A DNA stretch of 64,000 nt from Bacteroidaceae bacterium. Its GTDB lineage: Bacteria > Bacteroidota > Bacteroidia > Bacteroidales > Bacteroidaceae. Position numbers and translations under genes: made by a program. The notes beneath the pieces are model-generated. The model saw nothing but the letters and a program-made list of their open reading frames with translations, made no database searches and was not told the DNA's origin. Below are positions 20,538 through 29,972 of the stretch, one piece after another. Each line of letters begins with the position of its first letter. Position 1 is the stretch's first letter. Where the stretch lies: positions 1-64,000 of the forward strand of contig JAFRNY010000007.1 in the NCBI GenBank assembly GCA_017429945.1. Reading direction: 5' to 3'.

Positions 20538-20560
<23 letters not shown>
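11825..20560 (+). CDS. Giant (2911-residue) secreted surface protein
   Basis: Function unknown. It has a signal peptide (about residues 1-22). Residues about 24-175 resemble the TANFOR-type domain of Bacteroidetes surface proteins (NNTDQTQNVFMG, FSIAPGETKVLNM, LLPEGTYEACLMAYKW). At least two fibronectin-like sandwiches follow (from FIWTVPYNNCGL and VEWRDVWHVGGEG). A very long beta-rich middle carries glycine-rich strands (GGVMFGAKFYGDIGLNAGL, GLRGGFYMNCRKKDFDTDF). A highly charged stretch lies near residues 1466-1499, and a threonine/serine-rich linker at about 2108-2258 encodes a 27-bp DNA duplication (18392-18445). After the linker come a short helical Q/E-rich segment and a final folded domain. 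No T9SS tail is recognisable. The downstream gene overlaps its end, so the two are probably co-translated. The TANFOR match is from memory and should be tested by profile search. Confidence 0.82.
18392..18445 (+). repeat. 27-bp in-frame duplication in the Thr/Ser-rich linker
   Basis: Two adjacent 27-bp units (18392-18418 and 18419-18445) differ at one base. They encode repeated ATRATTTAT-like residues, a sign that the linker varies in length by slippage. Confidence 0.85.
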
Positions 20561-22800
<2,240 letters not shown>

Positions 22801-22813
22801 TCAAAGTTGAAAT

Positions 22814-23509
22814 ATGCGCAAACATCTTTCATCATACATAGTTCATTGCACGTTGCTCATCGCTCTCATGGTGGGTGCAACGTCATGTGCCGACCTCTTC
22901 GATATGGACCCAGCCATCGTGCCCTACACGATGACGCTTGAGACTCATGAGGTTACGCTTATGGTAGGTGATTCGTGCGTGATACAACCTTTGTTCTCGC
23001 CCGAGCAGCTGAGCAACAACTCGGTGTACTGGATGAGCAGTGACCCGGAGATAGCCACTTTCGTCTCGGCCGACACGCTCCTGGCCGTCAGCCCCGGCAC
23101 TACCGAGGCTATCGCCATAGCCGTGACAGACTACAATAAGATCGACACCTGCATCGTCAATGTCATCAACCGCTGGGCCCTGCCCGAGGATGACTATCCG
23201 CACGAGACCGTCGTCTATGCCAATGTCCGCATTCATGGTGAGCCCTTAGCCGACGACGATGTCGTAGCCGCCTTCGTGGGTGGTGAAGTGCGCGGTATAG
23301 GTCAGATGTTTGAGATGCGCGGCCACAGCGTAATGCGCATCCGCATCGCCGGCGACTTCGTCGAACCCGACGAGATGGAGCAGCAGTCCGTGGCCTTCAG
23401 AGTCTACAGCAAACGACGCCACCTCATCGAGACCTTCCCGCAGTGGATCTACTTCGACGGCGAGAGCCACGGCACACCCTCCGCCCCCATGCTCCTCGAA
23501 ATTCCATAG
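22814..23509 (+). CDS. Lipoprotein with Ig-like and ExRG-module domains
   Basis: A 231-residue predicted lipoprotein (lipobox ATSC, C25). Residues about 40-120 form a Big_2-type Ig-like domain (VTLMVGDSCVIQPLFSPEQLSN... with WMSSDPEIATF). The C-terminal part (about 130-231) carries ANVRIHGEPLADDDVVAAFVGGEVRGIG, the same kind of module found twice in the protein at 7344. It is followed 15 bp later by another lipoprotein gene, so the two are probably one operon at the cell surface. Function unknown. Confidence 0.82.
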   Translation: MRKHLSSYIVHCTLLIALMVGATSCADLFDMDPAIVPYTMTLETHEVTLMVGDSCVIQPLFSPEQLSNNSVYWMSSDPEIATFVSADTLLAVSPGTTEAIAIAVTDYNKIDTCIVNVINRWALPEDDYPHETVVYANVRIHGEPLADDDVVAAFVGGEVRGIGQMFEMRGHSVMRIRIAGDFVEPDEMEQQSVAFRVYSKRRHLIETFPQWIYFDGESHGTPSAPMLLEIP

Positions 23510-23524
23510 CACTCAGATAGCCCT

Positions 23525-25879
23525 ATGAAAAAGCTTCCTATATTCTCGCTCTGCTCGCTTCTGGTCCTGATGTTGTTGGCCGGCTGCACACTCATGCTCG
23601 AAGAATATGCCGTGCCCGAAGAGGAGAAAGGGTTCGACGAGCCCGTGACCGTGGAGAACGATTTCGGCACTTTCACATATCAGTACAACGAAGGCGTCCT
23701 GCCCGTCACGCAGACGATACAGGAGTATATCACCCGAGTCGAGGACGACTCCATCATCTACTTCAGCAGCGACATTCCCCACAAGTGGCTGCCGGTGCGA
23801 GGCAGTCTGCTCGCGACGGGCTGCACGCGCACGCTGCCCAACGGCCTGAACCATCGCGTAATCTCTGTGGACAAGGTGGGCAGCGAGTATCGTGTGGTGG
23901 CAACCATGGCGAGCCGGCAGGATATCTATAAAGAGTTAGAGATTAGCTTCGACTATGATTATCAGGCTCCTGATCTTCCTGTTTACGACAGCCTGTATCT
24001 TGATAGTATGGGCATCGATATAGAGGACCTTGAAACGACGGATTTTTACCTTATCGACAAAGCCTATGGTAATGCTGAAAATTCGCCCAGGTACGTACGG
24101 ACCCGATCTGATTCTTCCAAGGATACAGTCACCTTGGATAAAACCTTTACAATAAATATTGCCGAGACGCCCCTCAGCATTGATTTCGGTATTAAGCACA
24201 CACTCAGACAGACCATACATTATGAGGAGAACCTCACCCTTAACACAAAAGAGCAATACAATATAGATTACTCAGAAACGAGTTTGGAATTGATTGCGAG
24301 CGTAAGCAAGAGTGATATTGCAGGAGCAGAGATTGTTAATTCCAAAGACCCCAACGACCCCAGGGTGTGGAAGAAACATTTGCGAGAGGTGATGGAGTAC
24401 ATGTATGGTAAGCCTGCAAAGAAGACACCACGGATAGCCAGGTTGGTAGCTCCTCTTCCGACTCCCGTCCCCTTGACAGCTGTATTCGAGTTCAGCGGAA
24501 ACATCTCCATCGGAGGAGCTGCATTCGGAGGAGGCTCATTCAAAATAACCCATGCTAAGGTGAAGGAAGGCTATAAATATTATGGCTATCAGGACAAGAA
24601 ATATCCCATCCATGAGGAATTGGAAAGCGCCAAATTCACTGTGGAGAAGCTCAATTTCGGAGGCCAACTCACTGCTTCGTTTGGTTTCAGGGTGGGAGCT
24701 GGCATAGAAGTTCCGGGCATAGGGCTAGGTGCCACTATTGGCCTCGGTTTCAATGCTGGTGCAGAATTAAAGTATGAAACGGACTTCTACAAAGACAACA
24801 ACGAGGTGATCGTTGACCCTGAGAGTAATTATACCAAACTATATGTAGATTTCAAGGCTGATTTCAGAGTTTATCTTAGCCCGTTGGGCATTACTATTGG
24901 AGATGCTACATACCCGCTTTACGACAAGCGAATAGCAGAAAAGACTTTCTATTTCACGCCCCGCATCGATACAAAGAAGACCAAGGGGTCGTTTGCTGTC
25001 GTGAAGGTGCCAGACGAAACGTTAGGCGAGAGGAGCGTGATTAGATATAACAATACTATCAACTTTGAGAAACTCTATACGTTCGATACATATTGGAACA
25101 AAAAGAACACATACCCAAGGCTAAGAGTATATATCGGCAACGGATATGAAGGGAAATATGTAGATTTCAAGACGAAGGGAGGAGCGTCAAGTAGCGGTGA
25201 GCAAATTGCTGCGGCCGGCACAGACTATGCGTTCACCTTCACTCAAGATGATATTCCTAACTCTGAGATGGTGCTTACATGCGTGCCTTGCCTCTATGAC
25301 GATTTGGAAAAGACGACAACCGAATTCCGCCAACATTCGAAGTCTTACGGTCTGCAGAAACCAAAGATTACGTATTACAAATACGGACAAACAAGAGGCG
25401 CTCTCGTTGACGACCTCTATGCTGAGGCGAAAGCTCAGGGCGATGAAGAATATGAGAGCTTCAAGGAAGAATTCGAGTATACTTACGGCCCCGCCTGGCA
25501 GACGACAGGCAAATACTTCTATAGCTTCTGGTTCCGGTTTAAGTTTGAGAATGCGCCATTCATGAACGAATGGGGCTATGACGTGGAGATTCTGCGCGAT
25601 AACAACAAAGAACATAAACTACTGTCGAAGCGCGTCACCGTAGGCACAAATCTGGCCGGCTCGATGTATTCGGGCACGAAGAAACTTTTGTGCGAGTTCG
25701 TTACTAACTTCAAGTCTACGAATGCTGGTGGCGACTGTATGTTGGTACGCCTACGCCCATACTCCATCAACCTTCTTGGGGAGGAAACCACCCACGCATG
25801 GACGGCGTGGAAGGATGTTTACATGAATATCAATAAGGAAGACAAAGATGATGTCGAGACCTTCTCCTCAAACTTCTGA
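23525..25879 (+). CDS. Large lipoprotein of unknown function, composition mosaic
   Basis: A 784-residue predicted lipoprotein (lipobox LAGC, C21). It is beta-rich throughout, with a glycine-rich amphipathic stretch near residues 310-440 (FGGQLTASFGFRVGAGIEV, GLGATIGLGFNAGAELKY). I recognise no family. About the first 135 residues use the GC-rich codons of the locus, but from about 23930 to the end the DNA is clearly more AT-rich. This suggests the body was replaced by transfer or evolves differently. It closes the surface locus and is followed by a strong bidirectional terminator. Confidence 0.8.
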   Translation: MKKLPIFSLCSLLVLMLLAGCTLMLEEYAVPEEEKGFDEPVTVENDFGTFTYQYNEGVLPVTQTIQEYITRVEDDSIIYFSSDIPHKWLPVRGSLLATGCTRTLPNGLNHRVISVDKVGSEYRVVATMASRQDIYKELEISFDYDYQAPDLPVYDSLYLDSMGIDIEDLETTDFYLIDKAYGNAENSPRYVRTRSDSSKDTVTLDKTFTINIAETPLSIDFGIKHTLRQTIHYEENLTLNTKEQYNIDYSETSLELIASVSKSDIAGAEIVNSKDPNDPRVWKKHLREVMEYMYGKPAKKTPRIARLVAPLPTPVPLTAVFEFSGNISIGGAAFGGGSFKITHAKVKEGYKYYGYQDKKYPIHEELESAKFTVEKLNFGGQLTASFGFRVGAGIEVPGIGLGATIGLGFNAGAELKYETDFYKDNNEVIVDPESNYTKLYVDFKADFRVYLSPLGITIGDATYPLYDKRIAEKTFYFTPRIDTKKTKGSFAVVKVPDETLGERSVIRYNNTINFEKLYTFDTYWNKKNTYPRLRVYIGNGYEGKYVDFKTKGGASSSGEQIAAAGTDYAFTFTQDDIPNSEMVLTCVPCLYDDLEKTTTEFRQHSKSYGLQKPKITYYKYGQTRGALVDDLYAEAKAQGDEEYESFKEEFEYTYGPAWQTTGKYFYSFWFRFKFENAPFMNEWGYDVEILRDNNKEHKLLSKRVTVGTNLAGSMYSGTKKLLCEFVTNFKSTNAGGDCMLVRLRPYSINLLGEETTHAWTAWKDVYMNINKEDKDDVETFSSNF

Positions 25880-25918
25880 TAACATTTGCACTGGACATAA
25901 ATCCGTTATATAGAAAGC

Positions 25919-25951
25919 AAGAGGGTGTGCCCGCCGTGGGCACACCCTCTT
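25919..25951. terminator. Bidirectional terminator between surface locus and pnp
   Basis: A 14-bp perfect stem (AAGAGGGTGTGCCC at 25919-25932 pairing with 25938-25951) with a 5-base loop sits between two convergent genes. Confidence 0.88.
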
Positions 25952-25973
25952 ACTGTCTATATATCAATCGAAT

Positions 25974-28196
25974 TTATTCTTCGCGGCGGGGACGATGTTC
26001 GCCTCCGTGCTCACCACGCTCAGGACGCTCGCGGCGCTGGCGGGGCGGACGCTCTACGTAGCCTTCGGGCTTCGGCAGCAGGGCACGACGTGAGAGCTTG
26101 AACTTGCCCGTCTTCGGGTCGATGTCGAGGAGCTTGACGGTCATCTTGTCACCCTCCTTGATGCCAGCCTCCTCGACGGTCTCGAGGCGCTTCCAGTCAA
26201 TCTCGGAGATGTGGAGCAGGCCGTCCTTGCCCGGCATGAACTCTACGAAGCAGCCGTAAGGCATGATGCTGCGGACAGTTCCCTCGTAAACCTCGCCCAC
26301 CTCGGGCACGGCAACGATGGCACGAATCTTGGCCAGTGCGGCGTTGATGCTCTCGGCATTGGGACCGCTGACCTGCACCTTGCCCACGCCATCCTCTTCG
26401 TCGATGGTGATGGTGGCGCCGGTGTCTTCCTGCATACCCTGGATGATCTTGCCGCCAGGGCCGATGACAGCACCGATGAACTCCTTCGGGATGATGATCT
26501 GCTCGATGCGGGGTACGTGGGGCTTGAGCTCGGGACGTGGCTCGGGCATGCACTCGAGGATCTTGCCGAGGATGTGCTCGCGGGCCTGCTTAGCCTGCAT
26601 GAGGGCCTTCTCGAGAATCTCGTAGCTCAGGCCGTCGCACTTGATATCCATCTGTGTGGCGGTGAGGCCGTCCTTTGTACCTGTGGTCTTGAAGTCCATG
26701 TCGCCGAGGTGGTCCTCATCGCCGAGGATGTCGGAGAGCACAGCATACTTCTCTTCACCGGGGTTCTTGATGAGACCCATTGCGATACCGCTTACGGGCT
26801 TCTTGATGGGCACACCGGCGTCCATCAGTGCGAGGGTACCAGCGCAGACGGTAGCCATAGAGCTGGAACCGTTTGACTCAAGGATATCACTTACTACACG
26901 TACGGTGTAGGGGTAGTCAGCAGGTATCTGACCCTTCAGGGCGCGCCATGCGAGGTGACCGTGACCAATCTCGCGACGGCCTACGCCGCGCTGAGCCTTG
27001 GCCTCGCCTGTGGAGAAGGGCGGGAAGTTATAGTGGAGGAGGAAGCGCATGTAGGAGCGGTCGAGCACGTCGTCGACGAGCTTCTCATCGAGCTTGGTGC
27101 CGAGGGTTACGGTCGAGAGCGACTGCGTCTCGCCACGCGTGAAGATGGAGCTTCCGTGAGGACCGGGCAGGGGGCTGACTTCGCACCAGATGGGGCGGAT
27201 GTCCGTTGTGCCGCGGCCGTCGAGGCGAATGCCTTCGTCGAGGATGCAACGGCGCATGGCGTCGCGCTCCACGTCGTGGTAGTAGCGGTCGACGAGGGCG
27301 TTCTTCTCTTCGAGTTCGTCGGCGGTGAGGTCGGCGTGAGCCTCGGCGTAGCGAACCTTGAAGTCCTCGCGGATCTTCTCGAAGGCTTCGGCGCGGGCCT
27401 GCTTCTCGAGGGCCTGCTTGGTGATGTCGTAAGCGGGCTGGTAGCACTCCTTATTGACCTGCTCGCGCAGCTCTTCGTCGTTGACCTCGTGGCAGTATTC
27501 GCGCTTGACGTCCTTGCCGAGCTCCTTGCTGAGCTCCTTCTGCAGGCGGCACATGGGTTTGATAGCTTCGTGGGCGACCTTCAGGGCCTGGAGCAGATCC
27601 TGCTCGCTGACTTCCTTCATCTCGCCTTCCACCATCATGATGTTCTCCTCGGTGGCACCGACCATGATGTCCATGTCGGCATCCTTCATCTGCTCGAAGG
27701 TAGGATCCACGATGTATTCACCGTTCAGACGGATGACGCGAACCTCAGAGATAGGACCATCGAAGGGGATGTCGGAGCAGCTGAGGGCTGCGCTGGCAGC
27801 GAAGCCTGCGAGTGCGTCGGGCATATCAACACCGTCGGCTGAATAGAGATTGACGTTTACATAAACCTCAGCGTGATAGTTGCTGGGGAAGAGGGGACGG
27901 AGCGCACGGTCGACGAGGCGGCATGTGAGAATCTCGTCGTCGTTAGCCTTACCTTCGCGCTTCGTGAAGCCACCGGGGAAACGGCCGGCAGCGGCATATT
28001 TCTCGCGATATTCTACTTGAAGGGGCATGAAGTCTGTGCCGGGCACAGCATCTTTTGCGGCACACACGGTGGCCAGCAGCATGGTGTTGCCCATGCGCAG
28101 CATCACGGCGCCGTCGGCTTGCTTGGCAAGCTTGCCAGTCTCGATGGAGATTTCGCGGCCATCGGGCAGCTGGACTGTCTTTGTGATTACGTTCAT
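25974..28196 (-). CDS. pnp: Polyribonucleotide nucleotidyltransferase (PNPase)
   Basis: 3'-5' phosphorolytic exoribonuclease of RNA turnover, 740 residues, the normal length. It has two RNase PH cores: residues about 10-220, and from about 330 with [25 protein letters not shown] and [15 protein letters not shown] motifs. Then come a KH domain ([15 protein letters not shown]) and an S1 domain ([26 protein letters not shown]). The C-terminal tail is arginine-rich ([20 protein letters not shown]). The start [13 protein letters not shown] matches the family. It is a single gene with its own promoter. Confidence 0.98.
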   Translation of the reverse strand: MNVITKTVQLPDGREISIETGKLAKQADGAVMLRMGNTMLLATVCAAKDAVPGTDFMPLQVEYREKYAAAGRFPGGFTKREGKANDDEILTCRLVDRALRPLFPSNYHAEVYVNVNLYSADGVDMPDALAGFAASAALSCSDIPFDGPISEVRVIRLNGEYIVDPTFEQMKDADMDIMVGATEENIMMVEGEMKEVSEQDLLQALKVAHEAIKPMCRLQKELSKELGKDVKREYCHEVNDEELREQVNKECYQPAYDITKQALEKQARAEAFEKIREDFKVRYAEAHADLTADELEEKNALVDRYYHDVERDAMRRCILDEGIRLDGRGTTDIRPIWCEVSPLPGPHGSSIFTRGETQSLSTVTLGTKLDEKLVDDVLDRSYMRFLLHYNFPPFSTGEAKAQRGVGRREIGHGHLAWRALKGQIPADYPYTVRVVSDILESNGSSSMATVCAGTLALMDAGVPIKKPVSGIAMGLIKNPGEEKYAVLSDILGDEDHLGDMDFKTTGTKDGLTATQMDIKCDGLSYEILEKALMQAKQAREHILGKILECMPEPRPELKPHVPRIEQIIIPKEFIGAVIGPGGKIIQGMQEDTGATITIDEEDGVGKVQVSGPNAESINAALAKIRAIVAVPEVGEVYEGTVRSIMPYGCFVEFMPGKDGLLHISEIDWKRLETVEEAGIKEGDKMTVKLLDIDPKTGKFKLSRRALLPKPEGYVERPPRQRRERPERGEHGGEHRPRREE

Positions 28197-28306
28197 CTTA
28201 CGATTTACAATTAAACAATTTACAATTTACGATTTTCTTGCGTCAAATCATGTTATTTGCTTCTATAAAAAGCTTGTTCTTACGTCATTGGTCTCAAAAA
28301 ACCGCG

Positions 28307-28314
28307 CAAAGGTA
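28307..28314 (-). promoter_or_regulatory. Bacteroidetes -7 box (TACCTTTG) of pnp
   Basis: The minus strand reads TACCTTTG, 110 bp upstream of the pnp ATG, implying a leader of about 100 nt that could host autoregulation. No clear -33 element was seen; the heptamer repeat lies where it would be. Confidence 0.65.
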
Positions 28315-28320
28315 CGAATT

Positions 28321-28350
28321 AAAGTTGAAAGTTGAAAGTTGAAAGTTGAA
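28321..28350. repeat. 7-bp period repeat (GTTGAAA)
   Basis: Four near-identical GTTGAAA heptamers lie directly upstream of the pnp -7 box. Confidence 0.85.
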
Positions 28351-28445
28351 AGATTTTCCAAGAGCTGCGAAAAAGCCTTCTTTTTATGCTTTTTTAATGT
28401 TTTCAGCTTTGATTTCCCGTCAAAAGTCTTTCATAATCCTCAGCC

Positions 28446-28709
28446 ATCTTCTCCCAATTCCAAGCCCAATCTTGCATCTCCCATAGTCCGAAACTTTTAC
28501 CATGCAAAACCAGATTATTCAGCATCCTGTCACAAGCCATCTCCCGCCAAATCTCAAGCCGCCAACAATCCTGACCAAAGCCGCGTGCAATCCAATCCCA
28601 TGCCGTCTGTAATCCTGATTCAAGTCGTCTGCAATCCAGTCCCAAACCATTTTGCCATCAAAACCAAACCATTATCCAATCAATATCAAACTGTCCACTT
28701 TCATGCCAT
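28446..28709. repeat. Degenerate 22-bp tandem repeat, about twelve units
   Basis: The stretch divides into twelve consecutive 22-bp units. The clearest starts are 28534, 28556, 28578, 28600, 28622, 28644 and 28666. Typical content is AAGCCGTCTGCAATCC; other units read AAACCATTTTGCCATC. The units are diverged from one another but never lose the period. I see no gene in it. Confidence 0.75.
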
Positions 28710-28738
28710 AAACCCACAAACATCTGGTCAAATTCTAT

Positions 28739-28823
28739 ATATCACTTAGTGATATGTATAAATCACCGAGTGGTTTATACAAATCACAATGTGAATTTTA
28801 CAATCCAGGGAGTGGTTGGAAAG
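28739..28823. repeat. 21-22-bp repeat with palindromic core, four units
   Basis: Units at 28739, 28760 and 28781 (21 bp) and a diverged one at 28802 each carry AATCAC..AGTG-like small palindromes (for example ATCACTTAGTGAT). They could be binding sites for a dimeric protein. Confidence 0.75.
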
Positions 28824-28851
28824 AATATGCACTGAGGCTTACGACTAATCT

Positions 28852-28962
28852 CTTTGGAGAATAGAGATAATCCTATTGGAGAATAAGGAAAATCCATTAA
28901 GAGAATGAAAGATAATCCTTTTGGGAAATAAGAGATTATCCCTTTGGAGAATAGAGATATTC
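28852..28962. repeat. 22-23-bp tandem repeat, five units
   Basis: Units start at 28852, 28874, 28896, 28919 and 28942. They share TTTGGAGAATAGAGATAATCC with changes. The last unit runs into the stop codon of the comF-like gene. Confidence 0.82.
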
Positions 28963-29671
28963 AGCTTTTATAGACCCAGGCCCAGCAGAAAGCTGTGAAG
29001 CGAGTGTCGGGGATCTGTTCGATGGCGGTGATGGCGCTGAGCATAGTGGCTCCGGTGGTCATCACGTCGTCAACGAGGATAAAGTGGCGGCCGGCATATT
29101 CGTCGGGGTGCACGTCGGGGTTGAGTGAGAACGCCTCACGGGCGTTCTCGAGGCGCTGAGCATAGGAGAAGTGCGTCTGCGACTCGAAAGCGCCTGTGCG
29201 GCGCAGTAATGTTGTGACAATGGGCAGCTGCAGCACCTCTGCCATGCCCTGTGCAATCAGTTCCGACTGGTTGAAACCGCGGCGGCGATGACGCTGTGGT
29301 GCGAGTGGCAGCGGCACTATGGCCTCAGCGCCGTCGAAGAGCCCAGTGGCGCGCAGCTGCTGGGCTGCCTGGCGTCCCATCCACGGCCCGAGCGCCGTGT
29401 GGCGATAATATTTAAGGTTGTGAATGATATGCGCGGCGATTCCGTCGTGGGTGTAGCGCGTGTAGGCCCCTACCCCAGCCAGTCCCTCGTGCCCGGCCCA
29501 GTCGTTGGCATGCCGGTTGTAGCGCCAATCGTGCTTGTGCTCTACGGGCATCGTGAGCATGCACTTGGTGCAAACCAACTCCTCGCCTAAAGCCAGACGG
29601 CAACCACAGCCGTTGCACATGCGCGGCAACAACAGGTCGGCGAGGCTATAATAGAGTTTCCGGAAGTCCAT
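28961..29671 (-). CDS. ComF family protein (phosphoribosyltransferase-like)
   Basis: A 236-residue ComF-type protein. Family members carry a zinc-binding N-terminus and a phosphoribosyltransferase fold and are linked to DNA uptake in competent bacteria. The N-terminal cysteines (C19, C22, C24 in CNGCGC; C34 and C37 in CTKC) and the PRPP-binding motif FILVDDVMTTGATM are visible. The start MDFRKLYYSLADLLLPR fits the family. A possible -7 box ends only nine bases upstream of this ATG, so the transcript would be nearly leaderless and longer upstream starts are unlikely. Its biochemical role in Bacteroidetes is uncertain. Confidence 0.9.
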   Translation of the reverse strand: MDFRKLYYSLADLLLPRMCNGCGCRLALGEELVCTKCMLTMPVEHKHDWRYNRHANDWAGHEGLAGVGAYTRYTHDGIAAHIIHNLKYYRHTALGPWMGRQAAQQLRATGLFDGAEAIVPLPLAPQRHRRRGFNQSELIAQGMAEVLQLPIVTTLLRRTGAFESQTHFSYAQRLENAREAFSLNPDVHPDEYAGRHFILVDDVMTTGATMLSAITAIEQIPDTRFTAFCWAWVYKS

Positions 29672-29679
29672 TTCAGCAG

Positions 29680-29687
29680 CAAAGATA
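29680..29687 (-). promoter_or_regulatory. Possible -7 box (TATCTTTG) of the comF-like gene
   Basis: The minus strand reads TATCTTTG, ending nine bases before the ATG at 29671. If used, the mRNA leader would be only a few nucleotides. Confidence 0.5.
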
Positions 29688-29739
29688 GGCCTTTTTACGG
29701 AAAAGTGAGTATGTAGGCATAACTTTTTTTGCAAAAACA

Positions 29740-29770
29740 TTTGTAGGAACACAAAAAAGCATTACCTTTG
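29740..29770 (+). promoter_or_regulatory. Promoter of tRNA-Met (TTTG-N19-TACCTTTG)
   Basis: TTTG at 29740-29743 and TACCTTTG at 29763-29770 are 19 bp apart, a textbook Bacteroidetes promoter. The stretch AAAAAGCATTACCTTTGC is shared with the tRNA-Lys promoter at 54436. Confidence 0.85.
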
Positions 29771-29800
29771 CACCCGCGTTCGGAAAACGGACAGAACGTT

Positions 29801-29874
29801 GGCGGGATAGCTCAGCTGGTTAGAGCGCATGATTCATAATCATGAGGTCCTCGGTTCAATCCCGAGTCCCGCTA
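29801..29874 (+). tRNA. tRNA-Met (CAT anticodon)
   Basis: A complete cloverleaf: acceptor GGCGGGA with TCCCGCT, D-arm GCTC...GAGC, anticodon stem CATGA/TCATG around TTCATAA (anticodon CAT), T-arm CTCGG TTCAATC CCGAG. The 3' CCA is not encoded. The first acceptor pair is G-U. The initiator features (C-A mismatch at 1-72, three G-C pairs in the anticodon stem) are absent, so it is an elongator. tRNA-Ile with a modified CAT anticodon cannot be fully excluded. Confidence 0.93.
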
Positions 29875-29897
29875 CTTTGAGTTTAAGAAAAAGAGAC

Positions 29898-29946
29898 GAC
29901 GCGGAGGCGCAGAGAATTTACTCTCAGCACCTCCGCGTTGCTTTTT
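29898..29946 (+). terminator. Terminator after tRNA-Met
   Basis: CGCGGAGG (29900-29907) pairs with CCTCCGCG (29930-29937), with a smaller AGAG/CTCT stem inside, followed by TTGCTTTTT. Confidence 0.82.
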
Positions 29947-29972
29947 AGGAACAACACTTTTACCTATAAGCT

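Noticed and set aside
28339..28749. A 136-codon open frame upstream of pnp
   Set aside because: It runs through the degenerate 22-bp array; the periodic residues only reflect the repeats.
29801..29874. Initiator tRNA-Met
   Set aside because: The acceptor lacks the C-A mismatch and the anticodon stem lacks the three G-C pairs typical of initiators.
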